A DNA stretch of 64,000 nt. Origin: Zea mays (Eukaryota > Streptophyta > Magnoliopsida > Poales > Poaceae). Of the stretch, positions 33,543 to 45,997 are shown one piece after another (position 1 is the first letter of the stretch; every line of letters begins with the position of its first letter). The position numbers and the translations under genes are program-made. The notes under the pieces were generated by a model that saw nothing but the letters and a program-made list of their open reading frames with translations, made no database searches and was not told where the DNA came from. The DNA lies in assembly GCF_902167145.1 (NCBI RefSeq), contig NC_050096.1, positions 196,680,566 to 196,744,565 on the forward strand, read 5' to 3'.

Positions 33543-36500
33543 GCATCCGGGGGCTCAAGTTGGATCATTGATAGCGGGTGCACAAACCATATGAATGGGG
33601 AGAAAAAGATGTTCTCCTCCTATGAGAAAAACTAAGGTCCCCAAAGAGCTATCACATTCGGGGATGGAAATCAAGGTTTGGTCAAAGGACTTGGTAAAAT
33701 TGTTGTATCACCTGACCATTCTATTTCCAATGTTTTTCTTGTAGATTCATTAGATTACAATTTGCTTTCAGTTTCTCAATTATGCAAAATGGGTTACAAC
33801 TGTCTTTTTACAGATTAGGTGTTACTGTCTTTAGAAGAAGTGATGTTTCAGTAGCATTTAAGGGAGTGTTAGAGGGTCAGCTATACTTAGTTGATTTCAA
33901 TAGAGCTGAACTCGACACTTGCTTAATTGCTAAGACTAATATGGGTTGGCTCTGGCATCGCCGACTAGCCCATGTTGGGATGAAGAATCTTCACAAGCTT
34001 CTAAAGGGAGAACACATTTTGGGATTAACCAATGTTCATTTTGAGAAAGTCAGGGTTTGTAGCGCATGTCAAGCAGGGAAGCAAGTTGGTGCCCATCATC
34101 CACACAAGAACATCATGACGACCGACAAGCCGCTTGAGCTACTCCACATGGATCTATTCGGCCCGATCGCTTACATAAGCATCGGCGGGAGTAAGTATTG
34201 TCTTGTAATTGTGGATGACTATTCTCGCTTCACTTGGGTATTCTTTTTGCAGGAGAAATCACAAACCCAAGAGACCTTAAAGGGATTCTTGAGATGGGCT
34301 CAAAATGAGTTCGGCTTAAGAATAAAAAAGATAAGAAGCGACAATGGAACGAAGTTCAAGAACTCACAAATAGAAGGCTTCCTTGAGGAGGAGGGCATCA
34401 AGCATGAGTTCTCTTCTCCCTACACTCCTCAGCAAAATGGTGTAGTGTAGAGGAAGAATAGAACTCTACTTGACATGGCGAGGACCATGCTTGATGAGTA
34501 CAAGACACCGGATCGGTTTTGGGCCGAGGCGATTAACACCGCCTGCTACTCCATCAACCGACTCTACCTTCACCGAATCCTCAAGAAGACATCATATGAA
34601 CTCCTTATCGGTAAAAAGCCCAATGTTTCATATTTTAGAGTCTTTGGTAGCAAATGTTTTATTCTTATTAAAAGAGGTAGAAAATCTAAATTTGCTCCTA
34701 AGGCTGTAGAAGGCTTTTTACTTGGTTATGATTCAAACACAAAGGCATATAGGGTCTTTAACAAGTCCACTGGACTAGTTGAAGTTTCTTGTGACATTGT
34801 GTTTGATGAGACTAACGGCTCTCAAGTAGAGCAAGTTGATCTTGATGAGTTAGATGATGAAGAGGCTCCGTGCGTCGCGCTAAGGAACATGTCCATTGGA
34901 GATGTGTGTCCTAAGGAATCCGAAGAGCCTCCACAGGCACAAGATCAACCATCACCTTCCATACAAGCATCTCCACCAACTCAAGATGAGGAACAGGCTC
35001 AAGATGATGAAAATGAAGATCAAGAGGATGAGCCACCTCAAGAGGAGGACAATGATCAAGGGGGAGATGACAATGATCAAGACAAGGAAGATGAACAGGG
35101 TCAAAGACTGCCACACCCAAGAGTCCACCAGGCGATTCAAAGAGATCACCCCGTGAACACCATCCTCGGGGACATTCATAAGGGGGTAACCACTCGATCT
35201 CGAGTCGCTCATTTTTGTGAACATTACTCTTTTGTTTCCTCTACTGAGCCACACAGGGTAGAGGATGCACTTAAAGATTTGGATTAGGTGCTGGCGATGC
35301 AAGAGAAGCTCAACAACTTCACGAGGAATGAGGTATGGCATTTGGTTCCACGTCCTAATCAAAATGTTGTAGGTACCAAGTGGGTATTCCACAATAAGCA
35401 AGATGAGGATGGTGTGGTGACAAGTAATAAAGCACGACTTGTGGCCAAGGGATATTCACAAGTCAAAAGTTTGGATTTTGGTGAAACCTATGCACCCGTA
35501 GCTAGGCTTGAGTCAATTCGTATATTACTTGCCTATGCTACTTACCATGGCTTTAAGCTATATCAAATGGACGTGAAGAGTGTCTTCCTCAATGGACCAA
35601 TCAAGGAAGAGGTCTATGTTGAGCAACCTCCCGGCTTTGAAGATAGTGAGTACCCTAACCATGTTTACAAACTCTCAAAGGCGCTTTATGGGCTCAAGCA
35701 AGCACCAAGAGCATGGTATTTATGCCTTCGAGATTTTCTTATCACTAATGGCTTCAAAGTCGGCAAGGCTGATCCTACTCGCTTTACTAAAACTATTGCA
35801 AAAGATTTGTTTGTATGCCAAATTTATGTTGTTGATATTATATTTGGGTCTACTAACAAATCTACATGTGAAGAATTTAGTAGGATCATGGTTCAAAAAT
35901 TCGAGATGTCTATGATGGGGGAGTTGAAGTTTTTTCTAGGATTTCAAGTCAAGCAACTTCAAGAGGGCACCTTCATCAGCCAAGCGAAGTACATTTAAGA
36001 TATACTCACCAAGTTTGGAATGAAGGATGCCAAGCCCATCAAGACACCCATGGGAACCAATGGGCATCTCGACCTCGACACGGGAGGTAAATCCATAGAT
36101 CAAAAGGTATACCGGTCGATGATAGGATCTCTACTCTATTTATGTGCATCTCGACCGGATATTATACTTTCCATATGCATGTGTGCAAGGTTCCAAGCCG
36201 ATCCTAAGGAAGTTCACCTTAGGGCCGTGAAGAGAATCTTGAGATATTTAGTTTATACTCCTAAGTTTAGTCTTTGGTACCCCAAGGGATCCTCCTTTGA
36301 TTTATTAGGATACTCAGATGCTGATTGGGCAGGGTGTAAAATTGATAGGAAGAACACATCAGGGACTTGTCAGTTTCTGGGGAGATCCCTGGTGTCTTGG
36401 GCTTCAAAGAAACAAAACTCAGTCGCTCTTTCTACCGCTGAAGCCGAGTACATTGCCGCAGGCCATTGTTGCGCGCAATTGCTTTGGATGAGGCAAACCC

Positions 36501-36777
36501 TCAGGGACTATGACTACAAATTTAGCAAAGTCCCTCTCCTATATGATAATGAGAGTGCAATCCGCATGGCGGATAATCCCGTTGAACACAGACGCACTAA
36601 GCACATAGCCATTCGGTATCACTTTTTGAGAGATCACCAACAAAGGGGGATATCGAGATAGCCTATATTAACACCAAAGAACAACTAGCCGATATCTTTA
36701 CCAAACCATTAGATGAGAAAACCTTCACCAAACTTACGAATAAGCTAAATATTCTTGATTCTTGGAACTTTGATTGA
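33543..36777 (+). pseudogene. Element A pol: protease, integrase, reverse transcriptase, RNase H
   Basis: The protease motif is IIDSGCTNHM near 33560. The pre-integrase finger is WHRRLAHVG with CSACQAGK. The integrase core has HMDLFGP and RSDNGTKF, but the Glu of VERKN is replaced by TAG at 34448-34450. RT has lost its catalytic box: YVDD reads YVVD near 35825, an Asp-to-Val change. RNase H motifs YSDADWAGC, LSTAEAEYIA and DNESAI remain. Further breaks are TAA at 33612-33635 in the protease region, a frameshift near 33817, TAG at 35285-35287, TAA at 35996-35998 and a frameshift near 36650. Pol lies one frame off gag. This copy is inactive. Confidence 0.88.
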
Positions 36778-37583
36778 TACTTTGCACACATAGCTCATTT
36801 ATATACCTTTGATCATATCTCCTTTATGTCTATGACTCATGTGTTTTCAAGTGTATTCTCATGCTTAGTCATAGAATTGAAAGGGAAATGGAGTATTCAG
36901 CAAAGACGACGCTTCCACTCAACTCCATCGGTATTATTTACTCTTTGCCGGTATTCTGCCATCTCTCCACATTGGTATAATCTTTCACTCATATATTGTT
37001 TGCCAAAGGGGGAGAAAAGTTACCTAGGGCTCATATTTCACTCAAAGTATCCGTTTTTGGCAATTAATGCCAAAGGGGGAGAAAGTATTAGCCCAAAGTA
37101 AAAGGACCGCACCACCACCAATGAATTTTAAAAATGAAGTTATCAAATTGGTATCTTAATGTGTTTTCAAAAGGGGGAGAAAGTTCTAGTATCTTCAAAA
37201 TTTTGTAAAACCCTCTTGAACACTAAGAGGAGAATTTCATTGAGGGGGAGTTTTGTTTAAGTCAAAGGAAAAGCATTTGAGACAGGGGGAGAAAATTTCA
37301 AAATCTTAAAAATGCTTCTCAAAATCTTATTTATATACCTTTGACTATTTGTAAAAAGACTTTGAAAAGGATTTACAAAAGAATTTGCAAAAACAAAACA
37401 AGTGGTGCAAATGTGGTCCAAAATGTTAAAATAGAAGAAAGCAATCCATGCATATCTATTGAAATAATTATATTGGTTTAATTCCAAGCAACCTTTGCAC
37501 TTGCCTTATGCAAACTAGTTCAATTCTGCACTTATATATTTGCTTTGGTTTATGTTGGCATCAATCACCAAAAAGGTGGAGAT
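36778..37583 (+). other. Element A 3' UTR with multiple polypurine tracts
   Basis: There is no coding signal. AAAGGGGGAGAAA-type tracts recur at about 37006, 37073, 37170, 37240 and 37284. The tract expected against the LTR is degenerate (AAAAGGTGGAGAT). This is the plus-strand counterpart of 16666-17457 in element B. Confidence 0.8.
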
Positions 37584-38791
37584 TGAAAGGAAAATAGGGT
37601 CAAACCTTTTCCTAAATGATTTTGGTGGTTGAATTGTCCAACACAAACAATTGGACTAACTAGTTTGCTCTAGATTATAAGTTCTACAGGTGCCAAAGGT
37701 TCAACACAAACCAATAAAAAGTCCAAGAAAGGGTTCAAATAGAAAGGAGCAAAACCAACCGAAGGCTGCCCTGGTCTGGCGCACCGGACTATCCAGTGTG
37801 CCACCGGACAGTGTCCGGTGCACCAGGGAGATCAACTCCGAACTTGCAACCTTCGGGTTTCTGGAAATTGCTCGCCGCTATAATTCACCGGACTGTCTGG
37901 TGTAGCACCGGACTGTCCGATGTGCCAGCGGGAGCAACGGCTACAGGGCCAACGGTCGACTGCAAAATGAACAGTGAACAGTGCGGACTGCGCACGCAGA
38001 GTCAGAGCAGGCGCCAGAAGGCGCACCGAACAGTGAACAGTACCTGTCCGGTGCACCATCGAACTGTTCGGTGGCCCAGCTGTCAGAAGCTCCAACGGTC
38101 GAACCCTAACGGTTGGGTGACGTGGCTGGCGCACCGGACAGTGTCCGGTGGCGCACCGGACTGTCCGGTGTGCCCATCGACAGACAGCCTTCCCAACGTC
38201 TATTTTGGTGGGTGGGGCTATAAATACCTCCAACCACCACACATTCAAGGCATCCAAGTTTTCAGCCATTGCATTCAATACAAGAGCTCTAGACTTCACT
38301 CCAAGACACAAACAAGAGATCAAATCCTCTCCCAAGTTCAAAATCACTCCAAACAATTAGTGACTAGTGAGAGAGAGATATTTGTGTTCATTTGAGTTCT
38401 TGTCGCTTGGATCGCTTTTCTTCTTCCCCATTGTTGTTCTCAACACCTTTGTAATCAAAGCAAGAGACACCAAGTTGTGGTGGTCCTTGTGGGGACTAAG
38501 TGTCCCAATTGATTGAGGAGAAAAGCTCACTCGGTCTAGGTGACCGTTTGAGAGAGGGAAAGGGTTGAAAGAGACCCGGTCTTTGTGACCACCTCAACGG
38601 GGAGTAGGTTTGCAAGAACCGAACCTTAGTAAAACAAATCACCGTGTCACTCTCTTCATTTGCTTGTGATTTGTTTTTTGCCCTCTCTTTCGGACTCGAT
38701 TTTATTTCTAACGCTAACCCCGACTTGTAGTGTGTGCTTAAGTTTATAGTTTTTAGATTCCGCCTATTCACCCCCCTCTAGGTGACTTTCA
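37584..38791 (+). repeat. Element A 3' LTR
   Basis: It begins TGAAAGGAAAATAGGG and ends GGTGACTTTCA. Palindromic CACCGGACTGTCCGGTG-type repeats lie at 37780-38175 and TATAAATA at 38219-38226. TSD TGTGC follows at 38792-38796. Confidence 0.93.
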
Positions 38792-38796
38792 TGTGC

Positions 38797-39854
38797 CAAA
38801 TTCCTCGCCTCAGCAACCATGTGAGGCTTGCGGGGTTGTTTTGATTCAACACACACATGGCACTTAGACTTTTTGACCAAGTTAAATTTAGGGATTAGAT
38901 TTAGATTTGCTAATCGCATAAGACAACCAAAGCTTGCATAACAAAAACGTGAATGCCATAAATCTGACTCATCAGAAAAATTAACAGAATATTCACTATT
39001 TTATTACACACATCATGCAGTGATAAGCGGAACAAACCTCCGCAGTCATATCCTTTACCAACAAAAGTACCATGTTTCGACACAACACATTTATTTGACT
39101 CAAGAACAACTTTGTACCCATCTCGACATAGCATAGAAGCACTAACGAGATTCTTCTTGATAGAGGGAACATGTTGCACGCTCTTCAATGGCACCGTCTT
39201 TCCTGAAGTAAACTTCAGAATCACCATACCAACACCAAGAACATGAGCACGTGACCCATTTCCCATTAACAAGGCACCAGACCTCCCGACCTGGTAGGAA
39301 GATAACATAGAGACATCAGCACACACATGAATATTTGCACCACTATCCATCCACCACTCAGGTGAATTACAAACTGAAAGAACAAATGGTAAAGAATTAC
39401 CATACCCAAATGTTCCATCTCCAGTTTTAGTGGTTACAACATTAGCTGATTTCTTGTCCTGTGTGAACTTGCGATCAGAGCACTCTCTAGCCCAATGTTG
39501 ATCACTGCCACAGACAAAGCATCCTCCCTTTCCCTTGTTGTTGTTGTTGTTCTTCTTCTTCTTTTTAAACTGTGCTGTTCGAACAGGTTTATTTGTATTC
39601 TCTTGTTTGTTCTGGTTTTTCTTCTTGTTAAACTTGCGGAAGTTTCTCTTTTGCACCGCATTAGCAGTAGAGGTCTCAACACCTTTTCCATTGTCCTTTG
39701 TTCTAGCCCTTTCCTCAACATCAAGAGTACCAATGAGCTCTTCCACATTGAACTCTTGTCTCTTATGTTTGATAGAGGTAGCAAAGTCCTTCCATGAAGG
39801 TGGCAACTTGGCGATTATACCGCCAACCACAAACTTGTCAGGCAAAGGACAAGG
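38797..39854 (-). pseudogene. Element F gag C-terminus, protease and pre-integrase region
   Basis: On the minus strand this carries the rest of F's copia gag core (KLPPSWKDFAT), a Lys/Asn repeat tract, a zinc knuckle CFVCGSDQHWAREC and a protease site WWMDSGANIH. A frameshift near 39005 moves the reading into the frame that continues through LWHSRF and the KCHVC finger to 1486. The finger's second His region is degenerate (FCYASFG where GHVN is usual). The first codons of the apparent longer ORF (39855-39863) belong to element C's LTR and are not F. Confidence 0.88.
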
Positions 39855-41106
39855 TGAGAGCACCTAGAGGGGGGGGGGGTGAATAGGTGATCCTATAAAA
39901 TTCAACACTAATAGCCACAAAACTTAGTTATGAAAGTTAGAACGGCTAAGTAGCTTGAAACGAGCTCTTGTGAACACAGACAATCAAAGAGAGAACAATC
40001 ACAAGAGACACGTGATTTTATCACGTGGTTCGGCCAAGTAACACTTGCCTACTTCCACGTTGTGGCGTCCCAATGGATGAGGGTTGCACTCAACCCCTTT
40101 CAAGTGATCCAATGATCAACTTGAATACCACGACTTTTCTTCCTTATATCCTTTTCCCGTTTGCGAGGAATCTCCACAAGTTGGAGCCTCTCGACCTTAC
40201 AATGATGATCACAAAGAAAGCACAGAGTAAGGTTGGGATGAGCAACACACACAAGACGCAAATTGCAGCACACCCACATACACAAGAGAAGACTTGAGCT
40301 CAAATGACAACACAGGGAGTCCTTGACTCGAATAGAGCTCAAATCTCAAACACAACGAAACGAATGCGCGGCCGCGCGGGAACGAAGTCTGGATGCCTTA
40401 GGATGCTTAGTGAATGCTTAGGGGTCCCTTTTATAGCCCAAGGCAGCTAGGAGTTGTTGAAGATCAACAAGGAAGGCTATCCTTGCCTTCTGTCGAGTGG
40501 CGCACCGGACAGTCCGGTGCGCCATCGGACAGTCACTGTAGACGGTCCGGTGCCGATCTCCTTCCTTTTCTGGTGCAAACGACCATTGCAGCTCCGGGTT
40601 GGTTGGCACACCGGACACTGTCCGGTGCACACCAGACAGTCCGGTGCCCTCGCCGACCGTTGGAGCTGCCACGCGTCGCGCGAAGATTGCGTGGCCGACC
40701 GTTGGCGCAGACGATCGTTGGCTCACCGGACAGTCCGGTGAATTATAGTCGTACGCTGCCAAACTTTTCCTGAGAGCGGCCTGTTCACCGGAGTCCAGCC
40801 TGGCGCACCGGACACTGTCCGGTGCACCACCGGACAGTCCGGTGCACCACCGGACAGTTCGATGTGCCAGACCGAGCTGAACTTTGGCTGCACACAGCCA
40901 AGTCTTTTACAATCCTTTCTTTTCCTGTTTCTAGCATTTAGACAATATATGTTAGTACTTAAAACAATGTACTAAGTCTAGAAACGTACCTTGTTACATG
41001 ATTTGCACTTTTCTCTTCATTTAGCACATAAGAACTTAATTAAATGTGTTGGACACTTAGTCACCAAAACATAATAGAAATTGCCCAAATGCACATTTCC
41101 CTTTCA
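39855..41106 (-). repeat. Element C 3' LTR
   Basis: This is a 1252-bp copy beginning TGAGAGCACCTAGAGG, followed by a G-run, and ending TTTCCCTTTCA. Palindromic repeats cluster at 40500-40865. A minus-strand TATAAAA is at 40429-40435. Confidence 0.93.
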
Positions 41107-41893
41107 ATCTCCCCCTTTTTGGTGATTTATGCTAACACATCCAAAAGCAACCAAAAGAAGTGCAACATCAATGCAATTGAGAACAAAATTGTCTTTGCAC
41201 AAGTTTTGATATATTTGGATCATCTTTGCCACCACTTGGTTTGTTTTTGCAAATCAAATTCATTTTTCTATCTCTAAGTCAAACTCACTTGTTTGGGCAC
41301 AAAGAGAGATAATCCAAGAGTGAAATTGATCAAGTGCCAAAAACTCCCCCTTTTTCCCATGATTAAAAATTCTCCCCCACAAGAGACTAAATTTTGCAAT
41401 AAGAGTATTTTGGACAAATCAAAAGTTCTAACTCTATTGATTTCAAAATTCACAAGTGGTAGCTGATCCATTTGCTTTGGCCTTAATTTTCTCCCCCTTT
41501 GGCATTAAGCACCAAAATGGGATCATTCTTGGCCCTTTAACCCTATTGCCTCACCAAAAAATGTCAATTAAGAGCAAAAGGCAACAAGAGCATACGAATG
41601 AACTTGGAATTAAGTACACTAATACCGGAGTGCAGTGGAAGTCTTTGCAGGGTCCAAGTTCACCTTTCCCTTTCAATCCACCTTTGAGACTACATCAAGT
41701 ATACTCAAACAAACGGATTAGCCTCAAAGGGTCAAGTTGTAGCACATCTCCCCCTAAATATGTGCATCACTCACACATGGACTTGTGAGGTCTGGGGATC
41801 CCTTGCACAACTTGAGCACCATAAATAAGCAACAAATTACATAAATGTATAAAGTAACATGATCAAAGGCATAGAACACATGTATGCTATAGA
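41107..41893 (-). other. Element C 3' UTR (copy 2) with multiple polypurine tracts
   Basis: It is non-coding. Minus-strand purine tracts lie at about 41107 (next to the LTR), 41345, 41372, 41489 and 41749. It is nearly identical to 45998-46784. Confidence 0.8.
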
Positions 41894-44800
41894 TCAATCC
41901 AAGTTACGCGAATCTAAGACATTTAGCTCACTACGCAACCTACAAAACCTTTTCTCATCTAAAGGCTTGGTGAAGATATCGGCTAGCTGGTTCTCGGTGC
42001 TAACATGGTACACTTCGATATCTCCCTTTTGCTGGTGGTCTCTCAGAAAGTGATGCCGGATGTCTATGTGCTTAGTGCGGTTGTGTTCAACAGGATTATC
42101 CGCCATGCGGATTGCACTCTCATTGTCACATAGGAGTGGGACTTTGCTCAGATTGTAGCCAAAGACCCGGAGGGTTTGCCTCATCCAAAGTAGTTGCGCG
42201 CAACACTGTCCTGCGACAACATACTTGGCCTCAGCGGTGGATAGGGCAATGGATGTTTGTTTCTTTGAGCTCCACGGCACTAGGGACCTTCCTAGAAATT
42301 GACACGTCCTTGATGTACTCTTCCTATCAACCTTGCATCCAGCATAATCGGAGTCTGAATATCCAATTAAGTCAAAGGTAGACCCCTTTGGATACCAGAT
42401 CCCGAAGCAAGGCGTAGCAACTAAATATCTAAGAATTCGCTTAACGGCCACAAGGTGACATTCCTTGGGGTCGGATTGAAATCTAGCACACATGCATACA
42501 CTAAGCATAATGTCTGGTCTACTAGCACACAAATAAAGCAAGAAACCTATCATAGACCGGTATGCCTTTTGATCAACGGACTTACCTCCTTTGTTGAGGT
42601 CGACATACCCGTCGGTTCCCATCGGTGTCTTTGCGGGCTTTGCGTCCTTCATCCCAAACCTCTTGAGAAGATCTTGAGTGTACTTCGTTTGGGAGAGGAA
42701 GGTGCCATCCTTGAGTTGCTTCACTTGGAACCCAAGGAAGTAGGTCAACTCGCCCATCATCGACATCTCAAACTTTTAAGTCATCACCCTGCTAAACTCC
42801 TCACAAGACTTTTGGTTAGTAGAACCAAATATTATGTCATCAACATAAATTTGGCACACAAAAAGGTCACCATCACAAGTCTTAGTGAAAAGAGTGGGAT
42901 TGGCTTTCCCAACCTTGAAAGCATTAGCAATTAAGAAATCTCTAAGGCATTCATACCATGCTCTTGGGGTTTGCTTAAGTCCATAGAGCGCCTTAGAGAG
43001 CTTACACACATGGTCGGGGTACCTATCATCCTCAAAGCCAGGGGGTTGTTCCACATACACCTCCTCCTTGATTGGCCCGTTGAGGAAAGCGCTCTTCACA
43101 TCCATTTGAATCAACCTGAAAGAGTGGTGAGCGGCATAGGCTAATAATATTCGAATAGACTCTAGCCTAGCCACAGGAGCAAAAGTCTCCTCGAAATCCA
43201 AACCTACGACTTGGGCATAACCTTTTGCTACAAGTCGAGCCTTGTTTCTTGTCACCACCCCATGCTCGTCTTGCTTGTTGCGAAACACCCACTTGGTTCC
43301 CACAACATTTTGCTTGGGACGTGGCACCAGGCTCCAAACTTCATTCCTCTTGAAGTTGTTGAGCTCTTCCTGCATGGCCAACACCCAGTCCGGATCCTGC
43401 AAGGCCTCTTCTATCCTAAAAGGCTCAATAGAAGAGACAAATGAGTAATGCTCACAAAAATTAGCTAGACGTGAGCGAGTTGTTACTCCCTTGCTTATGT
43501 CACCCAGTATCTGATCGACAGGGTGATTTCTTTGGATCGTCTCTCGGACTTGAGTTGGAGGGGCCAGTGGTGCTTCTTCCTCCAAAACTTGTTCTTCTTG
43601 TGCTCCCCCTTGATCACACGCCTCTTCTTGAGGAACCTGTCCATCATCTTGAGTTGGGGGATGCACCATTGTTGAGGAAGAAGGTTGATCTTGCTCTTGT
43701 TGTTCCTGTGGTCGCACATCACCTATCGCCATCGTGCGTATTGTGGCCGTTGGAACATCATCTTCATCTACATCATCAAGATCAACTTGCTCTCTTGGAG
43801 ATCCATTAGTCTCATCAAATACAACGTCGCTAGAGACTTCAACCAAACCCGATGATTTGTTGAAGACTCTATACGCCCTTGTATTTGAGTCATACCCTAG
43901 TAAAAACCCTTCTATTGCCTTGGGAGCAAATTTCGAATTTCTACCTTTCTTCACTAGAATGTAACATTTACTCCCAAATACACGAAAGTATGAGACGTTG
44001 GGTTTGTTACCGGTAAGGAGTTCATACGAGGTCTTCTTGAGAAGGCGATGTAGGTAGAGCCGGTTTATGGCGTGGCAAGCTGTATTCACAGCTTCTGACC
44101 AAAACCACTCGGGCGTCTTGAACTCTCCAAGCATCGTCCTTGCCATGTCGATGAGCGTCCTGTTCTTCCTCTCTACCACACCGTTTTGCTGTGGTGTGTA
44201 GGGAGTGGAGAACTCGTGCTTGACGCCTTCCTTCTCAAGATACTCCTCCACTTGCAGATTCTTGAACTCGGACCCGTTGTTGCTTCTTATCTTTTTCACC
44301 TTGAGCTCAAATTCGTTTTGAGCCCTCCTTAGAAAGCGCTTTAGGGTCCCTTGGGTTTCTGATTTACCCTGCAAAAAGAACACCCAAGTGAAGCGGGAAA
44401 AATCATCAACAATTACTAGACCATACTTACTTCCCCCGATGCTAAGGTAGGTGACGGGTCCGAAGAGGTCCATATGTAGTAGCACCAGTGGTCTTGATGT
44501 TGTCATCACATTCTTGTTGTGATGAGTGCTCCCCACTTGTTTTCCTGCCTGACAAGCTGCACAAGGTCTATCTTTCTCGAAACAAACATTTGTTAGTCCT
44601 AACACATGTTCTCCCTTTAGAAGTTTATGAAGGTTCTTCATCCCAACATGTGCTAGACGGCGATGCCACAGCCAGCCCATGCTAGTCTTAGCTATTAAGC
44701 ATGCATCTACATCAGCCTCCTCTTTCGAAAAATCAACTAAGTAGAGTTTGCCGTCTAATACACCCTTAAATGCTAATGAACCATCACTCCTTCTAAAGAC

Positions 44801-45097
44801 AGACACATCAACATTTGTAAACAAACAATTGTAGCCCATGTGGCACAATTGACTTACAGACAGGAGATTGTAACCAAGCGACTCTACTAGAAATACGTTT
44901 GGAATGGAGTGCTTGTTGGTGATGGCTATCTTGCCCAAGCCTTTGACCTTGCCTTGGTTCCCATCTCCAAAGATGATCGTATCCTGGGAATCCTTGTTCT
45001 TGACGTAGGAGGTGAACATCTTCTTCTCCCCCGTCATGTGGTTTGTGTATTCGTTGTCAATAATCCAGCTTGAGCCCCTGGATGCATAAACCTGCAA
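41894..45097 (-). pseudogene. Element C pol, copy 2: protease, integrase, reverse transcriptase, RNase H
   Basis: A 773-residue frame (45097-42776) is followed after one TAA by 290 residues in the same frame. The protease site reads [10 protein letters not shown] where copy 1 has IIDSGYTNHM, so the active-site Ser-Gly is lost. The integrase finger is H145, H150, C179, C182. The core has D210 and E309, but residue 273 is Asn (RSNNGSEF) where Asp is required. The 35-residue spacing from 273 to 309 is normal. RT YVDD is at 751-754. The TAA at 42776-42778 fits CAA to TAA. RNase H motifs (YSDSDYAGC, DNESAI) follow. The frame is otherwise long and open, but protease and integrase should be dead. 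Confidence 0.92.
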
Positions 45098-45103
45098 GGC
45101 AAT

Positions 45104-45747
45104 TTACACTTGGGTTTTAGGTACGCAACTCTTGTTGGGTCCTACAAGGTTAGTCACAATAGCCTTTGGAACCCAAATACAAGTCTTGCCTCCCTTGCAT
45201 TTGGATCCCAACTTTCTAGCAACTACTTTTTCATTCTTACATAAGAGCGCAAATGAAGTATTACAAGCACGGTAAATGGTAGAAGGTTCATTACATACTC
45301 TCCTAGGCACATGACGCACAACATGACTTCTCCTAGGCCTACTTCTACCGTGGACAAAAGTAGAACTCGAGGCAAACATTGCATGTGAATCAAAAGCATC
45401 ATGATCATAACTCCTATTATAATTGGAATGACTAGCAATTTTCCTATTATACATGAAAGCATGATTCTTTTGAGTACTACTAGCCATAGGGGCCTTCCCT
45501 TTCTCCTTGGCGAGAATGGGAGCCTTTTGACTTGTTAAGTTCTTGGCTTCCTTTCGAAAACCAAGCCCATCCTTAATTGAGGGGTGTCTACCAATTGTGT
45601 AGGCATCCCTAGTAAACTTTAATTTATCAAAATCAGTCTTGCAAGTCTTAAGTTGAGCATTAAGACTTGCCACCTCATCAGTTAATTTAGAAATGGATGC
45701 AAGATGATCATCACAAGCATCAATATCAAAATGCTTGTTTCTAGCCA
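45104..45747 (-). pseudogene. Element C gag C-terminus, copy 2
   Basis: This is the last part of gag, from HFDIDACDDHL to CVPKTQV. It lacks the N-terminus, zinc knuckle and core found in copy 1. The apparent Met at 45793 lies in the LTR remnant, so the first 16 or so codons of the longer ORF are LTR, not gag. Copy 1 has a TGA where this copy keeps Arg in GLGFRKEAK. Confidence 0.85.
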
Positions 45748-45997
45748 AGTCCGGTGTGCCAGACCAAGCTTGACTTTGGCTGCACACAGCCAAGTCTTTT
45801 GCAATCCTTTCTTTTCCTGTTCTAGCATTTAGACAATATATGTTAGTACTTAAAACAATGTACTAAGTCTAGAAACGTACCTTGTTACATGATTTGCACT
45901 TTTCTCTTCATTTAGCACATAAGAACTTAATTAAATGTGTTGGGCACTTAATCACCAAAACATAATAGAAATTGCACAAAGGCACATTTCCCTTTCA
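45748..45997 (-). repeat. Internal LTR remnant at the element C duplication junction
   Basis: About 250 bp matches the right-hand end of C's LTRs (compare 40855-41106), from CCGGTGTGCCAGA to CCCTTTCA. The remaining kilobase of this LTR, the PBS and the first part of gag copy 2 are missing. The junction with gag lies at about 45740-45748. Confidence 0.9.

Larger units (their letters stand above)
1487..38791 (+). mobile_element. Element A: Sirevirus (Ji/Opie-type Ty1/copia) retrotransposon, itself invaded by E and B
   Basis: The ends are TG (1487) and CA (38791). The TSD TGTGC lies at 1482-1486 and 38792-38796. Removing A restores F's reading frame. Removing E and B leaves an element of roughly 9 kb: 5' LTR, PBS, gag, pol, purine-rich 3' UTR, 3' LTR. 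Sirevirus traits are the palindromic CACCGGAC-TG-TCCGGTG repeats in the LTR, a long coiled-coil gag with a zinc knuckle, and many purine tracts before the 3' LTR. All coding parts carry stops and frameshifts, so it is not autonomous now. I am confident of the lineage, less so of Ji versus Opie. Confidence 0.9.

Noticed and set aside
35050..35300. An envelope-like gene in the Sireviruses
   Set aside because: The acidic Gln/Asp/Glu stretch between integrase and RT is a known pol linker in this group. No signal peptide or membrane segment is present, and no extra ORF follows RNase H.
39530..39610. Low-complexity Lys/Asn tract in F gag as a microsatellite gene break
   Set aside because: The frame is kept through the tract and the zinc knuckle follows normally, so it is part of gag.
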